From Hyphomicrobiales bacterium (GTDB lineage: Bacteria; Pseudomonadota; Alphaproteobacteria; Rhizobiales; Devosiaceae): 34,381 bases of DNA. The notes under the pieces were generated by a model. It was given only the letters and a program-made list of their open reading frames with translations. It was not told the DNA's origin and did not search any database. The position numbers were made by a program, and so were the translations under genes. Numbering within the stretch: position 1 is the first letter of the stretch; every line of letters starts with the position of its first letter. Shown in pieces: positions 14,079 to 22,794 of this stretch. The stretch is from positions 22,453 through 56,833 of the forward strand of contig UCAU01000031.1 in assembly GCA_900470445.1 (NCBI GenBank), given 5' to 3'.

Positions 14079-15227
14079 TTATAGCTTTATGTCGGATAAA
14101 AAAGAAAGGTTGCTGCTAAATTCCTCAATCACGGCGTCAACAGAAGCCAACGCTTTCCGACGGGCGGAATTAAAATCACTGGCAATTCTTGGCAGACCAG
14201 CCAATGATGTCCTGAACCCAGCGGCGCCTGACCTCGCCCCTTCTAAGACAATCTGAAATTGAAAAATACTATCCGCAATGATCTTCTTCTGATCTTCATG
14301 CTTATCGCTCGAGCTGAAATCCACCGATAACTCGGCTAGCCGAACTAAGGCGCTCATGCTGTCCGAGAAGGAGTTCTTGTACAAGGGGAGAGTCGCATCG
14401 GTTACCTCCGAGAATCGACTGAAATCCAAAGCTGTCGCGCTTGTAATTTTCTTAGCCAGACGGCGATCCGGGTTTCCGTTTTGATCTTTAGGAATTTTCT
14501 CTATTTCTGCGGCGCGCTCATGCATTCTGCTACCAAGTTCTGAAATGGCAGAACCGATGGCCCCTGTGCTGTCCGCCATAACAGAGAGGTGGGATTCAAC
14601 CGACTCTATCGCGTCGAGGAAACCCACTTCCTCTTCTTCCTGACTTTCTATTTGCACTAGTGGCGTGCTTTTCTCTGGATTTGCCCCAGAAACATTCTTC
14701 CTAAAACTCTGCACCTTCCTTGAGAGATGCACACGCAGGAGTTTTTCGAAACTATCTGAGCTGTCGAACGTAAAATATAGCGCGCCGTGGCCTGAAATTT
14801 TTTCCCTGAATTCCAAAACCTTACGAATTTCCTCCAAATCCGCGAGGTTAGGAGTAAATGGCACGTCCTTAAAATAGAACATCACCTCTATACTGCCCGG
14901 GTCGCTTTCGAAACGCTGGCGGGCGCGCTCGAACTCTTCTTCCGTTCCAGAGCCAAATCTTGACGTGGGTGTACCGAACTTACTGCCCATCAAACCGACA
15001 AATATGTCGTAGTCGGAAGGAATTTGGGCGTTTATGACGCTCTGCGCGTCGGTTCCGATCGCGGCGTGAGAGTGTGTCTCCCATTTTAGCAGCTCAAGCC
15101 GAATGCCGAGCGAAGAACTCCAAGTAATATTGAGTTCAGAAACTATATCTTCCAGATGCGCCCGCTCCTCCGCCATATTTGCGGGGGAGGCAACGAAGAC
15201 AGATATTATTGTTTCTTGTCGAGCCAA
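14079..15227 (-). CDS. DUF4062-domain protein, possibly acquired
   Basis: About 382 residues. The N-terminal 180 match the DUF4062 pattern: SVFVASPANMAEERAHLEDI, then LLKWETHSH, then SDYDIFVGLMGSKFGTPT and GTEEEFERA. This is a Rossmann-like domain that, in other proteins, caps NACHT/TPR-type sensor or signalling proteins. Here it is joined only to an acidic linker (EEEEVG, about 200) and a helical region of about 180 residues with no recognised domain. Base composition stands out: two 60-base lines I counted were 28/60 GC, well below the neighbours. It directly follows carB (stop to start under 40 bp). Start is uncertain: TTG at 15227 has GGAG 6 bases upstream, while TTG at 15239 would add 4 residues without a site. 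No partner gene is adjacent. A role in stress or phage defence is only inference. Confidence 0.75.
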   Translation of the reverse strand: MARQETIISVFVASPANMAEERAHLEDIVSELNITWSSSLGIRLELLKWETHSHAAIGTDAQSVINAQIPSDYDIFVGLMGSKFGTPTSRFGSGTEEEFERARQRFESDPGSIEVMFYFKDVPFTPNLADLEEIRKVLEFREKISGHGALYFTFDSSDSFEKLLRVHLSRKVQSFRKNVSGANPEKSTPLVQIESQEEEEVGFLDAIESVESHLSVMADSTGAIGSAISELGSRMHERAAEIEKIPKDQNGNPDRRLAKKITSATALDFSRFSEVTDATLPLYKNSFSDSMSALVRLAELSVDFSSSDKHEDQKKIIADSIFQFQIVLEGARSGAAGFRTSLAGLPRIASDFNSARRKALASVDAVIEEFSSNLSFLSDIKL

Positions 15228-15254
15228 AGCTATCTCCAATTTGGGAGATAGCTT
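15227..15254 (-). promoter_or_regulatory. Hairpin sequestering the start region of the DUF4062 gene
   Basis: AAGCTATCTCC and GGAGATAGCTT pair perfectly over 11 bp around a 6-base loop. On the minus strand the second arm carries the GGAG site and ends at the first T of the likely TTG start. It could hold translation off, or it may be a poor carB terminator (no U-run). Confidence 0.55.
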
Positions 15255-15266
15255 ATCTAGATTCGA

Positions 15267-18200
15267 CTAGACCGCGAAGTAGCTTTGCAGCGAGCGGACC
15301 TGCATGCTGCCTTGCTTGAGGGCCACGATGCCTTCCACCGCGGCGAGGGCGCCGTCGATGGTGGTGTAATAGGGGATCTTGGCGAGCAGGGCGGTGCGGC
15401 GGATGTCGCGGCTGTCCGAGATCGATTTCATGCCATCGGTGGTGTTGATCACCAGTTGCACGCCGCCATTCTTCATGGAGTCTACGATGTGTGGGCGGCC
15501 TTCGAGCACCTTGTTGATCTTGGTGGCGGCGATGCCGTTTTCCACCAGATAGCGTTGGGTGCCGCTGGTGGCGAGGATGGTGAAACCGGCTTCGGCGAGA
15601 TGGCGGGCCATGTCCACGATATAGGGCTTGTCGGCCTCACGCACCGAGATGAAGGCGGTGCCACTGGTGGGGACCTTGGAGCCGGCGCCCATTTGCGACT
15701 TAGCGAAAGCCATGGCGAAATTGGTATCGAGACCAATCACTTCGCCGGTCGACTTCATTTCGGGCCCGAGGACCGTATCGACGCCGGGGAAGCGGTTGAA
15801 CGGGAACACGGCTTCCTTGACGGCGACGTGCTTGAAGGTTTTTTCGACGAGGCCAAAGCTGGCCAGGCTCTCGCCGGCCATGATGCGGCTGGCGATCTTG
15901 GCGATGGGCTGGCCGATCACTTTGGCGACGAAGGGCACCGTACGCGAGGCGCGCGGATTGACTTCGAGCAGGTAGATCACGCCGTCCTTGAGCGCATATT
16001 GCACATTCATCAGCCCGCCGACCTTGAGGGCGAAGGCCAGCTCGGCCGTCTGCCGCTTGAGCTCGGCCATAACCTCGGGCGTCAGGTTCTGCGGAGGCAG
16101 CGAGCAGGCGCTGTCGCCGGAGTGAATGCCGGCCTCTTCGATATGCTCCATGATGCCGGCGACGAACACGTCCTTGCCATCGCACAGGGCATCGACATCG
16201 ATTTCGGTGGCGCCGCTGAGATAGGCATCGAACAGCAGGGGATTGTCGGAGAGGACCGAATTGATCTGGCCGGTCTTGTCATTGGGGTAGCGCTGCAGGA
16301 TATCGGGCGGGACCAGGCCCGTCAACGTGTCCTGCACATAGCGCTCGAAATCATTGGCCGAGTGCACGATGGCCATGGCGCGGCCGCCCAGCACATAGGA
16401 GGGGCGGATGACCAGCGGATAGCCCAGGCGCTCGGCAACAAGACGAGCCTGTTCAAGGGAATAGGCGATGCCGTTCTTGGGTTGGGTTAGCTCCAGCTTG
16501 TTGAGCAGCTTGGAGAAGAGGTCGCGGTCTTCAGCCAGATCGATGGCGTCCGGCTGGGTGCCCAGGATCGGCACGCCGGCCTTGAGCACAGCTTCGGCCA
16601 GGTTCAGCGGGGTCTGGCCGCCGAACTGGACGATGACGCCGTGCAGAGTGCCGTTCTGTTTTTCGCGCAGCAGGATTTCGAGCACGTCTTCCTCGGTCAG
16701 CGGCTCGAAATAGAGCCGGTCGGAAGTGTCGTAATCGGTCGAGACGGTCTCGGGATTGCAGTTGACCATGATGGTTTCATAGCCGGCGTCAGCCAGCGCG
16801 AAGGCGGCGTGGCAGCAGCAATAATCGAACTCGATGCCCTGCCCGATACGGTTGGGGCCACCGCCCAGGATGACGACCTTCTTGCGGTCGGTCGGACGAG
16901 CTTCGTCGGCCACGGCCCCGGCAAAGGTGGTCTCATAGGTCGAATACATATAGGCCGTTGGCGAAGCGAATTCGGCAGCGGAGGTGTCGATGCGCTTATA
17001 GGCCGGGCGCACGTCGAGCGAGTGGCGCAGCTTGCGCACGTCGGATGGCTTGAGGGCGGCGAGTTGGGCGAGGCGAGCGTCGGAGAAGCCCATGCCCTTG
17101 AGGGCGCGCAGATTGACCGCGTCCTGCGGCAGGCCGAATTCGCGGACCTTGGCCTCGGTATCGACGATGCCCTTCATCTGCTCGAGGAACCAGGGGTCGA
17201 TCTTGCAGGCTTCGTGAATGTCTTCAAGGCTCATGCCCAGGCGCATGGCCTCGGCCACATGCAGCAGGCGATTGGGCGTGGGCGTGCCGAGCGCGGCCTT
17301 GATGGCGTTCTTGTCCTCGCCTTCGCCCAGGCCCGGAATGCCGATCTCGTTGAGACCGGTGAGGCCGGTTTCGAGCGAGCGCAGGGCCTTTTGCAGGCTT
17401 TCCTGGAAGGTGCGGCCAATGGCCATGGCTTCGCCGACCGACTTCATCGAGGTGGTCAGGCGATTGTCGGCGCCGGGGAATTTCTCGAAGGCAAAGCGCG
17501 GGATTTTCACCACGACATAGTCGATGGTGGGCTCGAACGAAGCCGGGGTCATGCCGCCGGTGATGTCGTTGTCCAATTCGTCCAGCGTGTAACCGACGGC
17601 AAGGCGCGCAGCGACCTTGGCGATGGGGAAGCCGGTGGCTTTGGAAGCAAGCGCGGAGGAACGGCTCACGCGCGGGTTCATCTCGATGACGACCATGCGG
17701 CCGTCAGCGGGATTGATACCGAACTGCACGTTGGAGCCACCGGTCTCGACGCCGATCTCGCGCAGGACCGCCAGGGAGGCGTCGCGCATGATCTGGTATT
17801 CTTTGTCGGTCAGCGTCAGGGCTGGGGCGACGGTGATGGAATCCCCGGTGTGGACGCCCATCGGATCGATATTCTCGATCGAGCAGATGATGATGCAATT
17901 GTCCTTCTTGTCGCGGACAACTTCCATTTCGTACTCTTTCCAGCCGAGCACGCTTTCTTCCACCAGCACTTCATTGGTGGGGGAGGCATCGACACCGCTT
18001 TCGACGATGGCGAGATATTCTTCGCGGTTATAGGCAATGCCGCCGCCGGTGCCGCCCAGGGTGAAGCTGGGGCGGATGATGGCAGGCAGGCCAATGACCT
18101 CAAGGGCCTGCAGCGCTTCGATGGTGTTATGCGCCAGCATGGAGCGGGGTGTTTCCAGCCCGATCTTCTTCATGGCGTCGCGGAACAGCTCGCGGTCTTC

Positions 18201-18578
18201 GGCCTTGTCGATGGCTTCGGCAGTGGCGCCGATCATTTCGACATTGTACTTTTCGAGAATGCCCATCTTGCGCAGGCTGAGCGCGCAGTTCAGTGCCGTC
18301 TGGCCGCCCATGGTGGGGAGCAGCGCGTCGGGGCGTTCCTTTTCGATGATCTTGGCGACCACTTCGGGGGTGATCGGCTCCATATAGGTGGCGTCGGCCA
18401 GGTCCGGATCGGTCATGATCGTCGCCGGGTTCGAGTTCACCAGAATGATGCGGTAGCCCTCTTCCTTGAGCGCCTTGCACGCCTGGGTGCCCGAATAATC
18501 GAACTCGCAAGCCTGGCCGATGATGATCGGACCCGCACCGATGATGAGGATCGATTTAATGTCGGTACGTTTTGGCAT
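15267..18578 (-). CDS. carB: Carbamoyl-phosphate synthase large subunit
   Basis: Complete, 1103 residues. It makes carbamoyl phosphate from ammonia (delivered by CarA), bicarbonate and two ATP, for arginine and pyrimidine synthesis. The two homologous ATP-grasp halves are visible: [20 protein letters not shown] at the N-terminus and [20 protein letters not shown] opening the second half near 570. Glycine-rich ATP loops are in [13 protein letters not shown] and YVLGGRAM. The C-terminal allosteric MGS-like domain (about 960-1103) contains [17 protein letters not shown]. The length is in the usual range. carA is not in the window, so carA and carB are not adjacent here. Confidence 0.97.
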   Translation of the reverse strand: MPKRTDIKSILIIGAGPIIIGQACEFDYSGTQACKALKEEGYRIILVNSNPATIMTDPDLADATYMEPITPEVVAKIIEKERPDALLPTMGGQTALNCALSLRKMGILEKYNVEMIGATAEAIDKAEDRELFRDAMKKIGLETPRSMLAHNTIEALQALEVIGLPAIIRPSFTLGGTGGGIAYNREEYLAIVESGVDASPTNEVLVEESVLGWKEYEMEVVRDKKDNCIIICSIENIDPMGVHTGDSITVAPALTLTDKEYQIMRDASLAVLREIGVETGGSNVQFGINPADGRMVVIEMNPRVSRSSALASKATGFPIAKVAARLAVGYTLDELDNDITGGMTPASFEPTIDYVVVKIPRFAFEKFPGADNRLTTSMKSVGEAMAIGRTFQESLQKALRSLETGLTGLNEIGIPGLGEGEDKNAIKAALGTPTPNRLLHVAEAMRLGMSLEDIHEACKIDPWFLEQMKGIVDTEAKVREFGLPQDAVNLRALKGMGFSDARLAQLAALKPSDVRKLRHSLDVRPAYKRIDTSAAEFASPTAYMYSTYETTFAGAVADEARPTDRKKVVILGGGPNRIGQGIEFDYCCCHAAFALADAGYETIMVNCNPETVSTDYDTSDRLYFEPLTEEDVLEILLREKQNGTLHGVIVQFGGQTPLNLAEAVLKAGVPILGTQPDAIDLAEDRDLFSKLLNKLELTQPKNGIAYSLEQARLVAERLGYPLVIRPSYVLGGRAMAIVHSANDFERYVQDTLTGLVPPDILQRYPNDKTGQINSVLSDNPLLFDAYLSGATEIDVDALCDGKDVFVAGIMEHIEEAGIHSGDSACSLPPQNLTPEVMAELKRQTAELAFALKVGGLMNVQYALKDGVIYLLEVNPRASRTVPFVAKVIGQPIAKIASRIMAGESLASFGLVEKTFKHVAVKEAVFPFNRFPGVDTVLGPEMKSTGEVIGLDTNFAMAFAKSQMGAGSKVPTSGTAFISVREADKPYIVDMARHLAEAGFTILATSGTQRYLVENGIAATKINKVLEGRPHIVDSMKNGGVQLVINTTDGMKSISDSRDIRRTALLAKIPYYTTIDGALAAVEGIVALKQGSMQVRSLQSYFAV

Positions 18579-18998
18579 GGTGCTCGCTCGGCTTTGTTCT
18601 GACGCGGTGCCAGGCGAAGAATCACCCGGCGCTCAGGCCACCCGCACCATTCGCGCACGACAACAGGGCGTTGCGGCGCTTGGGGAAGGCTTGGACGGGG
18701 TGGTTAGGTGGGCTGTCTAGCGGAGAAGCGTTGGAAAGGGAAGGGGTGGTTTGCCCCTTTGTCGTGGACATGGCGGCGCAGTGTGACTGTCCTCAATCGG
18801 CCAGTTGCCCTCTCAGGTCATGACTCCCTTGCGGTCAGCGGGGTGGCTCGTGACGCCGAATGGGGCGACCATGACTACAGCCCCGAGGGGTGAGCGGAGA
18901 GCCAGCGTCAGTCCTGGGGCTCTCCAGAGGCAGTGACGCGCTGTGTGGCCGGCCCGGTCGCGCGCAAGGCGCCGAGCAGGCAAGGACCGCAATTGCAC
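18579..18998. other. 420-base interval, divergent promoter region
   Basis: Lies between the divergent carB and beta-barrel genes and should hold both promoters. I could not pick out a clear -35/-10 pair. A weak AAGGGG...CCCCTT inverted repeat is near 18737-18761. The reading frame of the next gene is open back to a GTG at 18933, so its 5' end may extend into this interval. Confidence 0.4.
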
Positions 18999-20402
18999 AT
19001 GACTGGATTGCCCGGACCATGCCGGGCGAGACAATGCGGGATATTCTCGCTCGCCCGGCTATTCCGGCGCGGGCTAAACGCTTTGTGGCTGGTTCTGATG
19101 GCTGCTGTTCCGGCGTTGGCCCAGCCCGCGAGCGAGCCGGGCCTGGTGGTTATCCGGGTCAGCGGCGCCGATGCGATGTTCGGATTTTCCTCGCTGACGC
19201 CGCCGCTCAACCTGCATCTGGCCAGCCTCGGCGGGATGGCCGAGAGCTTGCCGATCACCCTGCCGGCGGGAGATTACCGCATCGGCATCGATGATCTGAG
19301 CGGCATGGGCATGAGCGTGCGGGCGATCGATTGCTCGGACGATAATAGTGTGGGCGACAGGGCCAGTGGTTTGGCGGAACTGGTGCTCGACCCGGGCGAG
19401 TTGCTGGTTTGCACGTTCAGCGTCACGAGCGCGCCTGAGCGGGCCGCCGCGTTGATCGAGAGCCTGGTGCCGGCGCGAGGGGATTTGCTGCTGGCCAGCC
19501 TGCCGCCGAGCGAGGATCGCATCGACCGGCTCAAGGGAGCGGTGTCGGTGGCGGCCTCCCCGCAGCGGTTCATGAATGCGCTGCCGGGCATTGTGGCTGG
19601 ACGACCCATTCCCGTGGCGGCGTCGCTGGGCGCGTTCGAAAAGCTACTGGGCAATGAGCAGCGCAATGCCTGGGACGTCTGGATGCGCGGCACTTTTGCC
19701 TTGGCGACGGAGCAGGGGGCGGCGGGCCGGTATGGCGTGGCGGCGCTGGGTGTCGACCGCGTGGCAGGCGAGGATTTGCTGGTTGGCGGTTTTGTCGAAG
19801 CCGACACGATGATCCGGGACTGGAGCGATGCTTCGGCACTGGTACGGGGCGGCTGGATGGCCGGGGGTTATGCCACGATGCGGGTGCTGGACAATGTCTA
19901 TCTCGACGTGATGGGCAGCGGCGGCTCGTCGGTGGGGATTACCCGGGCGCAGGGCATAGACGGCCGCTTCGCCGCCGACACCTGGCTGATGACGGCGGCC
20001 TTGCTGGGCCAATGGACATCGGGGCGCTGGACGTTCAGCCCACAGGCCCGGTTCAGCTATTTCGACGAGCGGGTTGCGCCATATCTCGATGGCGCCGGCA
20101 ATCTGGTGTTCGGGCAAGAACTGGGCCGCGGCAGGCTCGCCATCGGGCCGGGTGTGTCCTATCGGCTGACGACACAAAACAATGTGGTCATCAATGCCGG
20201 GCTGCGGCTCGATACCAGCGCGACGGTGTTGAGCAGCGACAGCGCCGATGGCTTTGAAGGCTTGAGAGGGCGGCTGGAAGGCAATGTCGAAATCGCGTTG
20301 CCCGAGGGGATGCGTTGGAAAACCACGCTGGGCTATGGTGGCATCGGCACGGATAATCGCCTGTTCAATGCGAGTGGCACGCTGACGGTGCCGCTGCGTT
20401 AG
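18999..20402 (+). CDS. Secreted protein with probable C-terminal beta-barrel
   Basis: About 467 residues. A hydrophobic signal region (LNALWLVLMAAVPALA) precedes the mature protein. A roughly 130-residue N-terminal domain follows, with one cysteine pair (IDCSDD and LLVCTFSV). Then comes a linker and a C-terminal half of alternating polar/aromatic strands (WDVWMRGTFALATEQG, RWTFSPQARFSYFDERV, LGYGGIGTDNRLFNASGTL) that reads like an autotransporter-type outer-membrane barrel. It ends TLTVPLR rather than with the usual terminal Phe. There is no passenger domain of normal size, so it may be a small barrel protein with a periplasmic or surface cap rather than a true autotransporter. Start choice is uncertain: ATG 18999 has AGGA at long spacing, and GTG 18933 is the alternative. 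Confidence 0.65.
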   Translation: MTGLPGPCRARQCGIFSLARLFRRGLNALWLVLMAAVPALAQPASEPGLVVIRVSGADAMFGFSSLTPPLNLHLASLGGMAESLPITLPAGDYRIGIDDLSGMGMSVRAIDCSDDNSVGDRASGLAELVLDPGELLVCTFSVTSAPERAAALIESLVPARGDLLLASLPPSEDRIDRLKGAVSVAASPQRFMNALPGIVAGRPIPVAASLGAFEKLLGNEQRNAWDVWMRGTFALATEQGAAGRYGVAALGVDRVAGEDLLVGGFVEADTMIRDWSDASALVRGGWMAGGYATMRVLDNVYLDVMGSGGSSVGITRAQGIDGRFAADTWLMTAALLGQWTSGRWTFSPQARFSYFDERVAPYLDGAGNLVFGQELGRGRLAIGPGVSYRLTTQNNVVINAGLRLDTSATVLSSDSADGFEGLRGRLEGNVEIALPEGMRWKTTLGYGGIGTDNRLFNASGTLTVPLR

Positions 20403-20454
20403 GCTTGCACCGAGAACAAGATGGAGTCAGCCTTGGGGCATGAGGAGAGACGCC

Positions 20455-20727
20455 ATGTGCCGCAATATCCGAACCCTGTTCAATTTCGAGCCGCCCGCCA
20501 CACGTAACGAAATGCATGATGCCTCGCTGCAATTCGTGCGCAAGATTTCGGGCTATACCCATCCATCCAAGGCCAATGAGGCCGCGTTCCACGCTGCGGT
20601 CGAGGAGATCGAAGCGGTGGTGCGCAAGCTGCTCAAGTCGCTCGATACCGATGCGCCGCCCAAGGACCGCGAAGTGGTCGCGGCCAAGGCGCGGGAGCGG
20701 GCCAAGGAGCGCTATGGTTCAGCTTGA
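20455..20727 (+). CDS. DUF2277-family protein
   Basis: A 90-residue small protein matching DUF2277: MCRNIRTLFNFEPPATRNE, FVRKISGYTHPSKANEAAF, and the basic tail KDREVVAAKARERAKERY. Function unknown. GAGGAGA 6 bases upstream of the ATG at 20455 fixes the start. It follows the barrel gene by 52 bases and precedes a DUF1328 gene on the same strand. Confidence 0.88.
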   Translation: MCRNIRTLFNFEPPATRNEMHDASLQFVRKISGYTHPSKANEAAFHAAVEEIEAVVRKLLKSLDTDAPPKDREVVAAKARERAKERYGSA

Positions 20728-20787
20728 GGGGGAACGGCCTGCCGTGGCAGCGCGTTGTCGAGCGTAGGCTGCCACAAGGAATTCATC

Positions 20788-20961
20788 ATGCTGCAATTGC
20801 TCATTCTTCTCGTCGTTGTCGCCCTGGTTGCCGGTGCGCTGGGGTTCACCGGCATAGCGACGGGCGCCGCAGCGCTGGCCAAGATCATCTTCTTCATCAT
20901 GCTGATCGGCATCGCCATCATTGTCGTGCTGGCGCTGACGGGCCTGGCAATCATTTTCTAG
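20788..20961 (+). CDS. DUF1328-family small membrane protein
   Basis: A 57-residue protein with two hydrophobic helices (LLILLVVVALVAGAL and IIFFIMLIGIAIIVVLALTG) around a short GFTGIATGAAALAK turn. This is the pattern of the widespread DUF1328/YtjA family of tiny inner-membrane proteins of unknown function. AAGGA lies before the ATG at 20788. Confidence 0.88.
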   Translation: MLQLLILLVVVALVAGALGFTGIATGAAALAKIIFFIMLIGIAIIVVLALTGLAIIF

Positions 20962-20979
20962 CTCAAAGGATTTTTGACG

Positions 20980-21816
20980 ATGGCGGATATTCCGACAATC
21001 GCGCTCAATGACGGCCGAACCATTCCCCAATTGGGGTTTGGCGTCTGGCAAATTCCCAATAACGCAGTGGGCGCGGCGATTGCCGTCGCGTTGCAGGCGG
21101 GATACCGCTCCATCGACACGGCGCAGGGCTATAGCAACGAGCAGGGCGTGGGCGCCGCTATCAGGGATAGCGGGCTGGCGCGGGAGGAGCTGTTCATCAC
21201 CTCCAAGCTGCGCACGCGCGACCAGGGATATGATGCGACGCTCAAGTCGTTCATGGGGTCGCTGGACCGGCTGGGTCTCGACTATCTCGATCTGTTCCTG
21301 ATCCACTGGCCGGTGCCGGCGCAGGACAAATATTCCGACACCTGGAAGGCCTTTGTGCAATTGCAGCGCGATGGCCGGATCCGCTCGATCGGGGTGTCCA
21401 ATTTCCTGCCAGAGCATCTGGAGCGCATTATTGGCGATAGCGGGGTGGCGCCGGCGGTCAACCAGATCGAGCTGCATCCAGAATTCCAGCAGCGCGACGT
21501 GCGCGAACTGCACAAGCGGCACAATATCACTATTGAAAGCTATAGCCCGCTGGGCAGTGGTGCGGCGCTGGACAATGCCGCGATTGGCGAAATCGCCAGC
21601 AAGCATGGCAAGAGCCCGGCGCAGGCGATCATTCGCTGGCATATCCAGGAGGGGCTGATCGTCATTCCCAAATCGGTCCATCCCGATCGCATCCGCGCCA
21701 ATGCGGAGGTGTTCGATTTTGAACTCGATGCGGATGACATGGCCAAGATCGCGGCGCTGGACCGCGCCAATGGCAAGATCGGCAGCGATCCGGCGACCAA
21801 TAACGCGATCTGGTAG
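20980..21816 (+). CDS. Aldo/keto reductase (DkgA/DkgB-like)
   Basis: A 278-residue NADPH-dependent reductase of the (beta/alpha)8 aldo/keto reductase superfamily. The catalytic tetrad is Asp46, Tyr51, Lys76 and His109 (RSIDTAQGYSNE, TSKLR, FLIHWP). The NADP-binding IVIPKSVHPDRIRAN is in place. Its closest familiar relatives are 2,5-diketo-D-gluconate reductases, which reduce small aldehydes and ketones. Start at 20980 (MADIPT) with AAAGGA upstream; a TTG two codons earlier is possible. Its stop is 2 bases from the stop of the convergent GNAT gene. Confidence 0.92.
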   Translation: MADIPTIALNDGRTIPQLGFGVWQIPNNAVGAAIAVALQAGYRSIDTAQGYSNEQGVGAAIRDSGLAREELFITSKLRTRDQGYDATLKSFMGSLDRLGLDYLDLFLIHWPVPAQDKYSDTWKAFVQLQRDGRIRSIGVSNFLPEHLERIIGDSGVAPAVNQIELHPEFQQRDVRELHKRHNITIESYSPLGSGAALDNAAIGEIASKHGKSPAQAIIRWHIQEGLIVIPKSVHPDRIRANAEVFDFELDADDMAKIAALDRANGKIGSDPATNNAIW

Positions 21817-21818
21817 GG

Positions 21819-22286
21819 CTACAGCTTGAGTTTGAAGCCTTCGTGGCTTTTGGCGAAGCCAAGCTTTTCGTAGAAGCGGTGAGCGTCCACGCGGACCTTG
21901 TTGGAGGTCAGCTGGACCAGCCCGCAGCCGGCTTCGCGACAACGCTCGATAGCCCATTTTACCATGGTGCTGCCGTGGCCGCCGCCGCGCAGGTCGCTGC
22001 GGATATGGACGTTTTCGAGCAGGCCGCGTTTCATGCCGAAATTGGGCAAGCCGGGCAAAAAGCTGATCTGCAAGGTGCCGACCACTTCGCCGTCTTTTTC
22101 GGCGACCACCAGGCGATGCTTGGGATCGGCGACGATTTCGTCAAAGGCGGCGCGATAGCGCGGATCGTCCAGTGTGGCCGGATCGAGCGGTGGCGTATCG
22201 GCGCCACGGGCATCGCCGGCATGGCTGAGCCTAAGCATGGTAGGAATGTCGGCGGGTGTGGCGTCGCGAAAGGTCAGGTCGGTCAT
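21819..22286 (-). CDS. GNAT-family N-acetyltransferase
   Basis: A 155-residue acetyl-CoA-dependent acetyltransferase. It opens TFRDATPADIPTMLRLSHAG, carries the acetyl-CoA site RSDLRGGGHGSTMVKWAIE (motif A, Q/RxxGxG/A type), and ends with the motif B region HRFYEKLGFAKSHEGF. Substrate unknown. Tail-to-tail with the aldo/keto reductase. Confidence 0.88.
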   Translation of the reverse strand: MTDLTFRDATPADIPTMLRLSHAGDARGADTPPLDPATLDDPRYRAAFDEIVADPKHRLVVAEKDGEVVGTLQISFLPGLPNFGMKRGLLENVHIRSDLRGGGHGSTMVKWAIERCREAGCGLVQLTSNKVRVDAHRFYEKLGFAKSHEGFKLKL

Positions 22287-22343
22287 GGTCGTCGCTCGGG
22301 GAAATGCCGGAGCAAATGACCAGTTTGCCGGCGCGATGGCAAG

Positions 22344-22682
22344 TCAGGCGGCAGAAACCGAGGCCATGAGGGGCGACTTGATTGCGGCGGCGATGATGGT
22401 GTCGAGAAAACCCGGAAAACGCTCATCGAGATCGGCGCGGCGTAGTGTGACCCGGCGGCGCGTGCCCTCGGGCGTGACATTGACCACACCGGCCTCGCGC
22501 AGCTTGGCAATGTGATAGGTGAGGTTGGTCTTGGAGGTCAAATCGAGAAACTGGCCGCAGACCATGCCGACGTTCTCGCAGAGCGACAAATGGCCGACAA
22601 TGGCCAGCCGGGTTTCATCGCCAAGTGCGGCGAGAACGGCGGACAGCGTGATCTGATCGGCATCGGGATGCGGCGGTGACAT
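22344..22682 (-). CDS. ArsR-type winged-helix regulator
   Basis: About 112 residues, one winged-helix domain: LAALGDETRLAIVGHLS, recognition region LTSKTNLTYHIAKLREAGVV, wing TPEGTRRRVTLRRADLD. It resembles ArsR/SmtB regulators but lacks the classical metal-binding CVC box; its one CGQF cysteine pair-like segment (CENVGMVCGQF) could still sense thiols or metals. It is divergent from an MFS pump and probably represses it and itself through the repeated sites at 22710 and 22762. Start uncertain: ATG at 22682 fits family length; the frame is open 20 codons further. Confidence 0.8.
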   Translation of the reverse strand: MSPPHPDADQITLSAVLAALGDETRLAIVGHLSLCENVGMVCGQFLDLTSKTNLTYHIAKLREAGVVNVTPEGTRRRVTLRRADLDERFPGFLDTIIAAAIKSPLMASVSAA

Positions 22683-22709
22683 GGCTGATATGTAGCTCCG
22701 GGCGGCGTT

Positions 22710-22783
22710 TTGTTCAATAAGCTTTGGACTAGCAGTTGACACAATGATCCGTGAGGTTCAATTGTTCAATAAATTTTGGACAA
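22710..22783. promoter_or_regulatory. Two direct 22-bp repeats, probable regulator operators
   Basis: TTGTTCAATAAGCTTTGGAC begins at 22710 and TTGTTCAATAAATTTTGGAC at 22762. The 22-bp units differ at only 3 positions and start 52 bases apart, close to five helical turns. Each has imperfect dyad symmetry about its centre. They flank the likely overlapping promoters of the ArsR-type gene and the MFS gene. Confidence 0.7.
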
Positions 22784-22794
22784 GGACGCTGCTC

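Noticed and set aside
16641..18602. A 653-codon open frame antisense to carB, and similar long frames antisense to the MFS, PQQ dehydrogenase and cpdB-like genes
   Set aside because: They mirror well-recognised proteins and arise from high GC at third codon positions.
22675..22692. CATGGCTGA near the ArsR-type start as a fifth copy of the sRNA upstream motif
   Set aside because: It overlaps the start codon of the regulator and is not followed by a promoter at the fixed distance.
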